This document shows positions 10,102 through 19,445 of a DNA stretch of 64,000 nucleotides, piece after piece. Position 1 is the first letter of the stretch; every line of letters begins with the position of its first letter. The position numbers were made by a program, and so were the translations under genes. Source of the DNA: Myxococcales bacterium (GTDB taxonomy: Bacteria > Myxococcota_A > Polyangia > Polyangiales > Ga0077539); assembly GCA_016792845.1 (NCBI GenBank), contig JAEUKH010000028.1, forward strand, positions 124,001 through 188,000. The letters are read 5' to 3'. The notes beneath the pieces were generated by a model. That model made no database searches. It had not been told where the DNA came from and saw only the letters and a list, made by a program, of their open reading frames with translations.

Positions 10102-12123
10102 ATGTGCGGCATCACCGGCCTGTTTCACCTCAACGCTGACCTCGCGCCGCCGTCGCGCTCGCTGCTCCGCGCGATGGTGTGCGCCATCGAGCACCGCGGC
10201 CCCGACGAGTTCGGGTACTACCGCGACGCCCGGGTGGGCCTCGGGCACGCGCGGCTCTCGATCGTCGATCTGAGCTCGGGGCAGCAGCCCATGAGCAACG
10301 AAGACGACGCGGTCTGGGTGGTCTTCAACGGCGAGATCTTCAACTTCGTCGAGCTGCGGGCCGAGCTCGAAGCGCTCGGGCATCGCTTCAAGACCCACAG
10401 CGACACCGAGGTCATCGTCCACGCGTGGGAGAGCTGGGGCGAGGCGGCCTTTGTGCGTTTCAACGGCCAGTTCGCCATCGCCCTCTACGACACGCGGCAG
10501 CGGTGCCTCGTGCTCTCGCGCGACCGCCTCGGCAAGCGCCCGCTCTTTCTCCACAGCGCCGACGGGGTGCTGCGCTTCGCGAGCGAGGTCAAAGCGATCT
10601 TCGCCGACCCCCGGGTGCGTCGCGCGCTCTCGCCCGCGGGCGTCGCTGAGACCTTCACCTTTTGGGGGGCGCGGGCGCCCACCACGGTCTTCGAGGGCGT
10701 CGAGGAGCTCCGCCCCGGGTACACCAGGGTCTACCAGCACGACGGCAGCGCGCGGGAGGCGGCCTATTGGCAGCCCGACTTCCCGCGGGTGCAGCCTCGG
10801 GGCGCCTTCGAACGCGACCTGCGAAGCCTCGACGCCTGCGCCGAGGGCCTCCGCGAGCGGCTCCAGCGCGCGGCCGACCTGCGGATGCTCCGGGCCGACG
10901 TGCCCGTGGGCGCGTACCTCTCGGGCGGCATCGACAGCTCGTACATCGCCACCCTCGCGCGGCACGCGGCGCCGGGGCGATTTCACACCTTCTCGCTCCG
11001 CTTCGAAGACCCCGAGTACGACGAGACGCCGTACCAACGGCTGATGGTCTCGCGGCTCGACAGCGAGCATCACGAGGTGGTCGCGCGACGGCAAGACATC
11101 GCCGAGGTCTTCCCGACGGTGGTCTGGCACGCCGAGAAGCCGCTCTTGCGCACCGGCCCGGCCCCGCTCTTTTTGCTCTCGCGGCTCGTGCGCGAGGTGG
11201 GCCTCAAGGTGGTGCTCACGGGCGAGGGGAGCGACGAAATCCTCGGTGGTTACGACATCTTCCGCGAAGCGAAGGTGCGGCGATACTGGGCCAGGTCGCC
11301 CGACAGCGCGTGCCGCCCTCGGCTCTTCGAGCGGCTCTACCCTTACCTCTCTCGCTCGCCCGCGGCGGCCCGGGGCATGGCGCTCTCGTTCTGGCAGCGG
11401 GGCCTCGACAAGCCCGACGACCCGACCTTCTCGCACGGCCCGCGGTGGTCGAGCGCCCAGGGCTTGATGCGCTATTTCTCGGCCGGGTGGCGCGCCGCGA
11501 CGGCCGCCGCGCCCGACCCCGTGGCGGGGCTCGTGGCCTCGCTGCCGGCCGCCTTCGCCCAGTGGGACCCCCTCGGCCAGGCGCAATACCTTGAGATGGT
11601 GACGCTCCTCGCGCCCTACATTCTCTCGTCGCAGGGAGACCGAATGTTGATGGGCAACAGCGTCGAGGGGCGCTTCCCCTTTCTCGACTCCGAGGTCATC
11701 GATTTCGCCAACGCGCTGCCCGCCCGGTGGAAGTTGAACGTCCTCGACGAGAAGCACATCTTGAAGCAATGCGCCCGGGCGGTCTTGCCGGCCGAGATCC
11801 TGTCGCGGCCGAAGCAGCCCTACCGCGCCCCCGACGCGCTGTGCTTTGTGAGCCCCGACGCGCCCGAGTGGGTGCGCGAGGTCACCACCGAGGCGGCCCT
11901 CGCCGACACCGGCGTCTTCGACCCGCGGGCCGTGGCGCAGCTCCTCGCCAAGGGGCGAAAGCGCGCCGCCGAGGGCGACGGTCAGTTCTCGAACGCCGAC
12001 AACATGGCCGTGGTGGGCGTGCTCTCGACGCAGCTTCTCGACGCCCGACTCGTGAAGGCCGCCCCGCGGGTCGAGGGCCCGGCGGTCACCTTTCGCACCG
12101 TGATCGACCGGGTCGCGGGCTGA
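10102..12123 (+). CDS. asnB: Asparagine synthase (glutamine-hydrolysing) type amidotransferase
   Basis: 673 residues. The N-terminal class II glutaminase begins MCGITGLF, with Cys2 as nucleophile, and carries HRGPDEFGYY and NGEIFNF. The C-terminal ATP-pyrophosphatase synthetase domain has the PP-loop SGGIDSS near residue 275 and TGEGSDEILGGYD near residue 373. The family converts Asp to Asn with glutamine, but paralogues next to glycosyltransferases often amidate uronic acids in surface polysaccharides. The adjacent GT4 makes that second role plausible here. Family certainty is high; substrate certainty is low. Confidence 0.93.
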   Translation: MCGITGLFHLNADLAPPSRSLLRAMVCAIEHRGPDEFGYYRDARVGLGHARLSIVDLSSGQQPMSNEDDAVWVVFNGEIFNFVELRAELEALGHRFKTHSDTEVIVHAWESWGEAAFVRFNGQFAIALYDTRQRCLVLSRDRLGKRPLFLHSADGVLRFASEVKAIFADPRVRRALSPAGVAETFTFWGARAPTTVFEGVEELRPGYTRVYQHDGSAREAAYWQPDFPRVQPRGAFERDLRSLDACAEGLRERLQRAADLRMLRADVPVGAYLSGGIDSSYIATLARHAAPGRFHTFSLRFEDPEYDETPYQRLMVSRLDSEHHEVVARRQDIAEVFPTVVWHAEKPLLRTGPAPLFLLSRLVREVGLKVVLTGEGSDEILGGYDIFREAKVRRYWARSPDSACRPRLFERLYPYLSRSPAAARGMALSFWQRGLDKPDDPTFSHGPRWSSAQGLMRYFSAGWRAATAAAPDPVAGLVASLPAAFAQWDPLGQAQYLEMVTLLAPYILSSQGDRMLMGNSVEGRFPFLDSEVIDFANALPARWKLNVLDEKHILKQCARAVLPAEILSRPKQPYRAPDALCFVSPDAPEWVREVTTEAALADTGVFDPRAVAQLLAKGRKRAAEGDGQFSNADNMAVVGVLSTQLLDARLVKAAPRVEGPAVTFRTVIDRVAG

Positions 12124-12145
12124 GGCGTCGGCGCCCTGACGCCTC
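12122..12145 (+). terminator. Hairpin terminator-like element after asnB
   Basis: GAGGCGTC and GACGCCTC form a perfect 8-bp stem around an 8-base loop, starting inside the asnB stop codon. Only a weak T-rich stretch follows (GGCTTTC, about 8 bases on), so intrinsic termination may be partial. Confidence 0.5.
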
Positions 12146-12255
12146 GGCGGGGCTTTCGCGTTGCGCGGCGGGCTGGCGTAGAGTCTGCAAAACCGTGACG
12201 GTGTGGGCGTGTTCGTGACAACCCGACGCCCCGCTTGCCACAAACGGGTGTTGCG

Positions 12256-15200
12256 ATGAAAGCCCCTCTTTCGCTTTGTATGGTGCTCGTCTCGGCCTGG
12301 GCCCTCTCGGCCTGCGGTCGCTCTGAGCTTGTCGGCCCCGACCCTGACGCGGCGGTCGTGGGCGATGTGCCACTCGATCAGCCTGACACACCCGACGTGC
12401 CCCCCGATCGGAGCTGTCAGTCGAACGCCGAGTGCAACGACGGGCGCTTCTGCAACGGCGTCGAGCGCTGCGAGGGCGGGCTCTGCCGCCCGGGGCTGGC
12501 CGTCAACTGCGACGACGGCGTGAGCTGCACCGTCGACCGCTGCGACGACGCCAGCGGCCGCTGCACGAGCCTCCCGAACGACGGGCTCTGCATGAGCGGG
12601 CGCTGCGACCCGGTGCGAGACTGCACGGCGATTCAGTGCACGAACGACCGCGGCTGCGACAACGGCAACCTGTGCGACGGCGCCGAGCGCTGCGTGGCCG
12701 GGCTCTGCACCCGCGGCGAGCCGCTCGCCTGCGACGACGGCGTGGCCTGCACCGTCGACCGCTGCGTGCCCAATGCGGGGTGCGTGCGCGAGCCCAACGA
12801 CGCCCTCTGCAACGACGGGAGCTTCTGCAACGGCCGCGAGACCTGCTCTCCCATGGGCTGCATGCCGGGGCGCCCCGTGCTCTGCGGCGGCTCGCAGTGC
12901 GCCCCCGGCCGCTGCGACGAGGCCGCCCAAGGGTGTGTGATGTCGCCCCCCGACGCTGACGGCGACGGCTTCATCGCCCGCGCCTGCGGCGGTGACGACT
13001 GCGACGACGCCAACGCGCGGGTCAACCCCCGCACGCCCGAGGTCTGCGGCAACGGGCTCGACGACAACTGCGACGGTCGCGCCGACTGCGCCGACAGCGC
13101 CTGCGCCGCGAACCCGACCTGCGGCCCCTGCGTCCCGACCGGGGCCGAGACCAACGCGATGGCCTGCCTCGATGGCCTCGACAACGACTGCGACCGCCTG
13201 GTCGACTGCGGCGACCCAGACTGCCGCACGACGCCGGCCTGCGCGATGTGCGTCGCCACCGGGCCCGAGCTCATGGGCTGCAACGACGGGCGCGACAACG
13301 ACTGCAACGGGCTCACCGACTGCCGCGACCCGCAGTGTCTGCGCTCGCCCCTGTGCCTCATGTGCGTGCCGACGGGCCCCGAGGCCGCGGCTTGCAACGA
13401 CGGGCGCGACAACGACTGCAACGGGAGCGTCGACTGCGCCGACCCGGCCTGCGCGGGCGCGAGCAACTGCCGACCCGCCAACGACACCTGCGAGAGCCCG
13501 GCGCGAATGACCCTCCCGGGGGTGGTGAGCGGCACGACCCTCGGTGCCCGCGACGACTTCAGCCCGACCTGCGCCCAGGGCGGCGCGCCCGACCTCGTGT
13601 ACGTGATCAACAACCCGCAACGGCAGACGCTGAGCATCGACACCGAGGGGTCGAGCTTCGACACCGTGCTCACGGTGCACCGCGGGGTCTGCCAGTCGCC
13701 GGCCATCGCGTGCAACGACGACTCGGTCTTCGGTCTGCAATCGCAGCTCACCCTCACCGACGCCGAGCCCGGGCTCTACTTCATCGTCGTCGACGGGTTC
13801 AGCGCCAACTCGGCCGGGCCCTTCAGGCTCAGGGTGTCGGTGGGCCTCCGCGAGCTCTGCAACAACGGCCGCGACGACGACGGAGACGCCCTCGTCGACT
13901 GCCGCGACCCCGACTGCGGCGCCGACCCGGTGTGCGCGATGTGCATGGCCGAGGGCCCCGAGCAGGGCCCGCGATGCAGCGACGGGCGCGACAACGATTG
14001 CGACAACCGTGTCGACTGTGACGACCCTGAGTGCAGCGCGTCGCCGCTCTGTTGCCAGCCCACGGGGCCCGAGGTCGGCGCGATGGCCTGCGCCGACGGG
14101 CTCGACAACGACTGCAACGGGCGGCGCGACTGCGACGAGTCGGCTTGCGCGAGCGCCCCGGTCTGTTGCCGCCCCACGGGCAGCGAGGCCGACCCGATGA
14201 GCTGCGCCGACGGGCGCGACAACAACTGCAACGGGCTCGTCGATTGTGCCGAGGCGAGCTGCCAGGCGCTCCCGACGTGCTGCCGCCCGAGCGGCGCAGA
14301 GAACACCGACGCGGCGTGCCGCAACGGGCGCGATGAAGACTGCGACGGCCTCGTCGACTGCGCAGACCCCGAGTGCAACGGCCGCGCGGGCTGCGCCTGC
14401 GTGCCGCAACCCGAGCAGTGCTTCGACGGCGCCGACAACGACTGCGACGGCCTCGTCGACTGCCGCGACACCGCCTGCGCGACCGAGCCGCGCTGCGTCG
14501 CGTGCATGAACCCCAGCCCTGAGACCAACGCCACGGCCTGCGCCGACGGCCGCGACAACGACTGCGACGGGCAAACCGACTGCGCCGACGCGAACTGCGC
14601 GGGCACCGCGCCCTGCGCCATGCGGCCGCCCAATGACACCTGCGCGAACCCCGTCGCGCTGTCGCTCCCGGCGACGGTGAACGGCACGACCCTCGGCGCA
14701 GCCAACGACACGCAGCCGGTGGTGATGGGCTTCCCCGGGTGCGCCGGGGGGAGCGGGGCCGACGTGGTGTACATCTTCCGCGTGACGCGCCCGACGCGGC
14801 TCGTGGCCGAGGTGCTCGCGGCGAGCTTCGACACCGTGCTCTATGTGCGCCGCGAGGCGTGCGAGATGGGCGCCCAAGCGGCCTGCAACGACGACTTCCA
14901 GAGCACCCGCTCGCGGCTGAGCTTCGACGCAACCCCCGGGGTCTACTACCTCTTCGTAGACGGTTTCAGCGCCAACAGCGCGAGCACCTTCACGCTCCGG
15001 GTCGCCGAAGAGGCCACCGCCGAGATCTGCAACAACAACCTCGACGACGACGGCGACGGGCTCACCGACTGCCGCGACACCGAGTGCACCAACAACCCCC
15101 TCTGTCGGTGCGTGCCCTCGGGGGCCGAGAACAACGTCACCGCCTGCATCGACGGCCGCGACAACGACTGCGACGGGCAGACCGACTGCAACGACGTCGG

Positions 15201-15816
15201 GTGCATGGGCCTCGCCCAATGCTGCCGCCCCACGGGCAGCGAGGCCGACCCGATGAGCTGCGCCGACGGCCGCGACAACGACTGCGACGGCCAGATCGAT
15301 TGCAACGACCTCCAGTGCCAGACGAGCCCCGCGTGCTGCCGCCCCACCGGCGTCGAGGCCGACCCGATGAGCTGCGCCGACGGCCGCGACAACGACTGCG
15401 ACGGCCAGATCGACTGCAACGACAGCGCGTGCCGCACCCAGCCCGTGTGCTGCCGCCCCACCGCCGCGCGCGAGTATGGCGTCGCCGCGTGCACCGACGG
15501 CGTCGACAACGACTGCGACGGCGTCGCCGACTGCGCCGACAGCGACTGTCGGCTCATCCAAGGCCCCGAGGGCGAGTGCTGCAACGGCCGCGACGACAAC
15601 AGCAACGGCGTCATCGACGAGTTCGCCTGCGCGTGCGAGCGGCCCGCCCAGTGCCAGACGGTGGGCCAGGGCGGCCCCTTCCCGAGCAACACCTGCTGGT
15701 CGACCACCTTCAGGGTGTGCGCGCCGCGCTGCGACCTGCTCGGCGGCAATCGCTTCTGTAGCGAGAACTTCGGCCCCAACGCGCGCTGCAACCTCGCCAC
15801 CGGCGAGTGCCAGTAG
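12256..15816 (+). CDS. Large Cys-rich MopE-type repeat lipoprotein
   Basis: 1186-residue exported lipoprotein. The lipobox LSAC gives a mature N-terminus CGRSEL, followed by an Asp/Pro-rich linker. Residues about 55-260 are Cys-rich blocks (CNDGRFCNG, CDDGVSCTVDRC). Then come about 17 units of the form CADGRDNDCDGxxDCxDxxC, with DxDxDG-like acidic loops that probably bind calcium or copper. Two insertions of about 120 residues (starting NDTCESP near 413 and NDTCANP near 793) look like jelly-roll PPC-type secretion or binding domains. The likely role is an outer-surface metal-binding or structural protein; none is proven. ATG 12256 is chosen because the signal peptide begins there; no ribosome-binding site is visible. 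Confidence 0.85.
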   Translation: MKAPLSLCMVLVSAWALSACGRSELVGPDPDAAVVGDVPLDQPDTPDVPPDRSCQSNAECNDGRFCNGVERCEGGLCRPGLAVNCDDGVSCTVDRCDDASGRCTSLPNDGLCMSGRCDPVRDCTAIQCTNDRGCDNGNLCDGAERCVAGLCTRGEPLACDDGVACTVDRCVPNAGCVREPNDALCNDGSFCNGRETCSPMGCMPGRPVLCGGSQCAPGRCDEAAQGCVMSPPDADGDGFIARACGGDDCDDANARVNPRTPEVCGNGLDDNCDGRADCADSACAANPTCGPCVPTGAETNAMACLDGLDNDCDRLVDCGDPDCRTTPACAMCVATGPELMGCNDGRDNDCNGLTDCRDPQCLRSPLCLMCVPTGPEAAACNDGRDNDCNGSVDCADPACAGASNCRPANDTCESPARMTLPGVVSGTTLGARDDFSPTCAQGGAPDLVYVINNPQRQTLSIDTEGSSFDTVLTVHRGVCQSPAIACNDDSVFGLQSQLTLTDAEPGLYFIVVDGFSANSAGPFRLRVSVGLRELCNNGRDDDGDALVDCRDPDCGADPVCAMCMAEGPEQGPRCSDGRDNDCDNRVDCDDPECSASPLCCQPTGPEVGAMACADGLDNDCNGRRDCDESACASAPVCCRPTGSEADPMSCADGRDNNCNGLVDCAEASCQALPTCCRPSGAENTDAACRNGRDEDCDGLVDCADPECNGRAGCACVPQPEQCFDGADNDCDGLVDCRDTACATEPRCVACMNPSPETNATACADGRDNDCDGQTDCADANCAGTAPCAMRPPNDTCANPVALSLPATVNGTTLGAANDTQPVVMGFPGCAGGSGADVVYIFRVTRPTRLVAEVLAASFDTVLYVRREACEMGAQAACNDDFQSTRSRLSFDATPGVYYLFVDGFSANSASTFTLRVAEEATAEICNNNLDDDGDGLTDCRDTECTNNPLCRCVPSGAENNVTACIDGRDNDCDGQTDCNDVGCMGLAQCCRPTGSEADPMSCADGRDNDCDGQIDCNDLQCQTSPACCRPTGVEADPMSCADGRDNDCDGQIDCNDSACRTQPVCCRPTAAREYGVAACTDGVDNDCDGVADCADSDCRLIQGPEGECCNGRDDNSNGVIDEFACACERPAQCQTVGQGGPFPSNTCWSTTFRVCAPRCDLLGGNRFCSENFGPNARCNLATGECQ
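13044..15630 (+). repeat. Coding array of about 17 Cys/Asp-rich units
   Basis: The DNA repeats a GC-rich block reading roughly TGC-N-GAC-GGG-CGC-GAC-AAC-GAC-TGC-GAC-GGC every 100-130 bases. It is broken twice by the PPC-like domains. Units near 14200, 15260 and 15380 are nearly identical at the DNA level (codons for SEADPMSCADGRDN in two), suggesting recent internal duplication or gene conversion. Confidence 0.8.
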
Positions 15817-15881
15817 ACCCCTCCGCGCCGCGCCGGATGGCGCCCGCCGCTCGGTCAGTAAGTACCCTAAACCATTAGTGA

Positions 15882-16376
15882 TTACGGCGTCGCGAGCCAG
15901 ACCCTCGCGGCGCTGAGCGGCTCGTCGAGGGGGCCGAGACCTTCGACGTAGCGCTCGGCGTCGGCGCGGCTCGCGAAGAGCCCCGCGTCGTTGGCGTTCG
16001 GGGGCCTTACGCCATAGGCGAGGGGAGACCAGAAGGGCTCCAGGGTCTCGATGACGTCCCACCCGAGGAGGCTCAGGCCCTCGGCCGGAGGCGCCGTCAC
16101 CACCGGCAGCCCTCCCTTCGGCGCGGGCTCCTGGGGGACCTCGAACACCACCACCTCACATCGGCACTGGTGCCTGGCCGCGGCATCGCGCAGCGCGAGG
16201 GCCTGGTCGAGGTCTTCGAGCACCCCTTCGCCCTCGATCAACGCCTCGCGGTACTCGCTCACCACCCGCTGCGATTTCGCGCCCCTGAGGGTCATCGCGT
16301 CGAGGGCCTGGCGGTGCACCCCTCTGTACGCGCCCTCTTCTGTCACGGCCAACACCAGGGCCCCACGATCGATCAC
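15882..16376 (-). CDS. Hypothetical protein, 164 residues
   Basis: GTG start. No signal peptide or membrane segment; the protein appears soluble and mixed alpha/beta. Visible features are a Cys pair in HQCRCEVVVFEV near residue 72, and a C-terminal segment LFASRADAERYVEGLG that resembles the end of small regulatory or ferredoxin-like domains. I do not recognise the family. It is divergent from the CDP-alcohol phosphotransferase gene (136 bases apart) and convergent with the Cys-rich lipoprotein gene. Codon usage matches its neighbours, so it is probably a real gene. Confidence 0.6.
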   Translation of the reverse strand: MIDRGALVLAVTEEGAYRGVHRQALDAMTLRGAKSQRVVSEYREALIEGEGVLEDLDQALALRDAAARHQCRCEVVVFEVPQEPAPKGGLPVVTAPPAEGLSLLGWDVIETLEPFWSPLAYGVRPPNANDAGLFASRADAERYVEGLGPLDEPLSAARVWLATP

Positions 16377-16512
16377 ACCGCACTCTCTTTCTGCGACACC
16401 GCGCCGACGCGCTCATACACCCGCGGGCCCGGCCGCGCACCGTCGCAACCGTCGCCCCCCGCGGCCTTCGTCGTCGGGGTCGTGGCGCCGAGACCCGCCC
16501 TTGGGGTAGGCA

Positions 16513-17685
16513 ATGGCCGTGACCCTCGAAGCCGCGATTGTGCTCACCGACGCTCCCGAGTCCCTGCCCGAGGTGTTGGGCCTCGCCACGCCCCTTCGCC
16601 TCGTCTTGGCCCTCGGCAAGGTGGGCGTCACCCGCGTCACCCTGGTCGGCGAGGCGGCCGCGGCTTGGCAACAGCGCCTCCTCGGTGACGATCGCCTCGC
16701 GGTGACCCTCGACGTCGCGCCCGCGGTGCCCCAGGGCGTGGGCCTCTGCCTCGACGGCACGGCCCTCTTCGACGTCAAGGCCCTGCGCGGGCTCGTCGAC
16801 GGCCCCGACGGCGCGGCGCTCTTTGACGGCCGATTCCTCGCCGCGCGGTGTCGCCTGGGCGTCAACCCCGGCGACCCTCTGGTGCACCCCGAGCGGGTGA
16901 GCCTGCCCGGGGTGGCGCAGCGGGTCGTCACCGCGGCCGACGCGAGGAGGGCCGAAGACGCCCTGCTTGAGAGCCTCCGGAAGCCCCAAGACGGGGTCAT
17001 CTCGCGCAACCTCAACCGATACATCTCGCTCGCGGTCACGCGCCGCCTCGCGCGGCTCGGGCTGCGGCCCAACCAGGTCAGCGTGGGCATCCTCGCGATG
17101 GGCCTCGCGGGGGCCTGGCTCGCGTCGACCGGCAGCCACGCCGCGCTCGCCCTCGGCGGCCTCGCGTTTCAGGCCCAATCGGTGCTCGACGGCTGCGACG
17201 GCGAGCTCTCGCGGGTCGCATTCCGCGGGTCGCGCCTCGGCGAATGGATCGACACCGTCGGCGACGACGTCACCAACTACAGCTTCTTCGCGGGCGCCAT
17301 GCTGGGCCTCAGGGCCATGGGCCTCGGCGCCGTCGCGACCCCCGCGGGCCTCGTCGGCCTCTGCGCGGGCGTGCTCTGCTCGGCCATCGAGTACCGCTAC
17401 CTCGTCGCCATCGGGAGCGGCGACCTCAACCGCTATCCCCTCGGATTCGGCCAGGATTTCGACGGTCCGAGCGACGCCGAGGCCCGCGGCCTGAAGCGCC
17501 TGGCGGGGCTCCTTCGCCCGGCCTTCAAGCGCGACTTCTTCGTCTTCGCCACCATGCTCGCGTGCTTCGCCGGGCCGCGGGCCGTACTCGTCATGCTCGT
17601 GCTCTTCGCCGCAGGGGCCGTGCTCACCCTCAGCGCCGTGTTGCGCGCCGAGTGGAGCCGCGGTTTCAAACTTCCGCCGTCGTGA
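16513..17685 (+). CDS. DIPP-synthase-like CDP-alcohol phosphotransferase with degenerate N-terminal domain
   Basis: 390-residue membrane enzyme. The C-terminal half (from about residue 150) carries the CDP-alcohol phosphotransferase signature D-x2-DG-x2-(S)R-x7-G-x3-D-x3-D as LDGCDGELSR...GEWIDTVGDD near 220-247. It is preceded by DGVISRNLNRYIS...LRPNQVS, the segment typical of di-myo-inositol-phosphate-phosphate synthase domains. Such enzymes join CDP-inositol (or another CDP-alcohol) to an alcohol or phosphate acceptor. Residues 1-135 occupy the place of the cytidylyltransferase domain of bifunctional IPCT/DIPPS but lack its G-x-G-x-R...K nucleotide motif. The protein must therefore take its CDP-alcohol from another enzyme, plausibly the 25568-27502 product. 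About five membrane helices. Confidence 0.8.
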   Translation: MAVTLEAAIVLTDAPESLPEVLGLATPLRLVLALGKVGVTRVTLVGEAAAAWQQRLLGDDRLAVTLDVAPAVPQGVGLCLDGTALFDVKALRGLVDGPDGAALFDGRFLAARCRLGVNPGDPLVHPERVSLPGVAQRVVTAADARRAEDALLESLRKPQDGVISRNLNRYISLAVTRRLARLGLRPNQVSVGILAMGLAGAWLASTGSHAALALGGLAFQAQSVLDGCDGELSRVAFRGSRLGEWIDTVGDDVTNYSFFAGAMLGLRAMGLGAVATPAGLVGLCAGVLCSAIEYRYLVAIGSGDLNRYPLGFGQDFDGPSDAEARGLKRLAGLLRPAFKRDFFVFATMLACFAGPRAVLVMLVLFAAGAVLTLSAVLRAEWSRGFKLPPS

Positions 17686-17735
17686 CGACACTTTCTCGCG
17701 GGAGCCTCGGGCCCACGGGTGCTACACCGCGGGCG

Positions 17736-19445
17736 ATGCGCAGGGCGCGGTCTCTCTGGGTGGCGCTCGGCGCGCTGGGGGTGTTGGGGCCCTCGTGCGC
17801 CCAAGCGCCGACGGCCTTCGTGGTGGTGGTCGAGAGCGATCTCGAAGTGCCGAGCGAGCTCAGCCGGGTGCGCGTCACCCTGAGCCGGGGCCCGGGGAGC
17901 GCCGAGCGAGTCGAACCCTTCGTCATTGATAACGTATCGATTTCACTGCCATTTTCGTTTACCGTGGTGCCGAACGACCCGGCCCGCCTTGAGCTGAGCA
18001 TGGTCGTCGAGGGCCTCGACGCTGCGGGGGCGGTGCGCAGCACCCGGCGGTGGCGTTCGCGCTTCGTGCCCGCGCAGACCTTGCTCGCGAGCTTCTACCT
18101 CTCGTCGCGGTGCGGCCCGAGCACGGCGCCGAGGTGCGGCGCGGGCGAAGCTTGCGACCGCGGGCAGTGCGTGCGCGAGTACGTCGACCCCGCGACCTTG
18201 CCCCCGGCGCGACCGGGCGGCGAGGTGCGCGACGCAGGCCCCGACGCGGGCCGCGGAGGTGGGCTCGACGCGGGCTCCGATGCGGGCTCCGATGCGGGCT
18301 CCGATGCGGGCCGCGACGTGACGCGGGTGCCGCCCGATGCGTTCACGGCGACGGGCCCGCGGCCGCGGCTCATCGCGGCCGGTACGGGCCACGCGTGCAG
18401 CTGGTCGCAGAGCCGACAGACCCTCTGGTGCTGGGGGAGCAACACGCGCTCGGCCTTCGGCGCGGCCTCGGTGACGCGCACGCTGAGCGGGTACGCGGCC
18501 CTCACCGCGGCTGCCCCCGGCGGTCTCGGCCTCGGCCTAGATTTTAGCCTGGTGATGCTGAGCGACGGGAGCCTCCAAGGGGTCGGGGCCAACGCCTCGC
18601 GGCAGGCCTATCCGCCCGTTGACGCGCCGGTGATCGGCGCCTGGCGGCAGCTCGCGTCGGCGGGGGTCACCAGCGTCGCGGCGGGCCGCGAGCACGCCTG
18701 CGCGATCTTCGGCGGGGCGCTGCGCTGTTGGGGCGCCAATGAGCTGGGGCAGGCCATCCCGGGGCCTGGCGCGTTGGTGACCGCGCCGACGCCCGTTCAA
18801 GGCTCCGACGAGGCTGTCGACGTCGACGCGGGGGCGGGCTTCTCGTGCCTCCGAACCCGCGCCGGGGCGGTGCGCTGCTGGGGGAGCAACGCCGCCAACC
18901 AGCTCGGCAACCCTGCGCCGCGGGCGGGCTTTGTGGCCGCCGTTCACCGCGCCGACGCGCCCGCCGAGGCCCGCGAGCTCGACCAGGCCGCGATGCTCTC
19001 GCTTGGCACCCACCACGCCTGCGTCGTACGCATGAGCGGCGTTTACTGTTGGGGCGAGAACCGCTTCGGGCAGAGCGGCGGCGCGATGAGCAGCGGCACC
19101 GTCGGGCTCGCGACCCGGGTGCCCATGGCCGACGACGTGCTCGAAGTGAGCGCCGGACAGCGACACACCTGCGCCCTCACCCGCAACGGCGTCGTGTACT
19201 GCTGGGGCGACGCCTCGCGCGGCCAGCTCGGGCCCTCGCGCAGCGCGCCCACGCCCGCGCCCACCCCGGTCATGCTGCCCGAGCCCGTGGTCGACCTCGC
19301 CGCCGGAGACGACTTCACCTGCGCCCGCTCGGGGCTCGGGCACGCCTTCTGTTGGGGCGAAAACGCGGTCGGCCAGTCGGGCGGCGCCACCGCCCAGTGC
19401 CCGAACAACGTCTGCCCCCCGACCCGCATCGCAGGCGTCGAATGA
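17736..19445 (+). CDS. RCC1-repeat secreted lipoprotein
   Basis: 569 residues. The signal peptide has lipobox LGPSC. A conserved Myxococcota lipoprotein domain (FVVVVESDLEVP...) follows, then a Cys-containing spacer and an acidic DAGSDAG linker. A C-terminal propeller is built from at least six RCC1-like repeats, each with HxC...CWGxN and GQxG (for example HHACVVRMSGVYCWGENRFG). Cys pairs in the repeats suggest disulfides in an extracytoplasmic setting. The partner is unknown. ATG 17736 begins the signal peptide, and TACACC ends 7 bases before it with no ribosome-binding site. The stop overlaps the next start (ATGA). Confidence 0.87.
   Translation: MRRARSLWVALGALGVLGPSCAQAPTAFVVVVESDLEVPSELSRVRVTLSRGPGSAERVEPFVIDNVSISLPFSFTVVPNDPARLELSMVVEGLDAAGAVRSTRRWRSRFVPAQTLLASFYLSSRCGPSTAPRCGAGEACDRGQCVREYVDPATLPPARPGGEVRDAGPDAGRGGGLDAGSDAGSDAGSDAGRDVTRVPPDAFTATGPRPRLIAAGTGHACSWSQSRQTLWCWGSNTRSAFGAASVTRTLSGYAALTAAAPGGLGLGLDFSLVMLSDGSLQGVGANASRQAYPPVDAPVIGAWRQLASAGVTSVAAGREHACAIFGGALRCWGANELGQAIPGPGALVTAPTPVQGSDEAVDVDAGAGFSCLRTRAGAVRCWGSNAANQLGNPAPRAGFVAAVHRADAPAEARELDQAAMLSLGTHHACVVRMSGVYCWGENRFGQSGGAMSSGTVGLATRVPMADDVLEVSAGQRHTCALTRNGVVYCWGDASRGQLGPSRSAPTPAPTPVMLPEPVVDLAAGDDFTCARSGLGHAFCWGENAVGQSGGATAQCPNNVCPPTRIAGVE
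18267..18314 (+). repeat. 12-bp tandem repeat encoding (DAGS)n linker
   Basis: Four units of GA(C/T)GCGGGCTCC, the last ending CGC, encode Asp-Ala-Gly-Ser/Arg in the linker of the RCC1 lipoprotein. It is a microsatellite-like in-frame repeat, so linker length probably varies between strains. Confidence 0.85.

Noticed and set aside
12195..12218. A 7-codon GTG frame (ending TGT TCG TGA) 10 bases after TAGAGT, as a leader peptide
   Set aside because: Too short and without attenuator structure before the lipoprotein gene; could be chance.
10003..16062. A 2019-codon open frame on the minus strand across asnB and the Cys-rich lipoprotein gene
   Set aside because: Antisense shadow: GC-rich codon bias keeps this frame open. 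Its product is a low-complexity Ala/Val/Arg/Glu sequence with no domains, and both plus-strand genes are clear.
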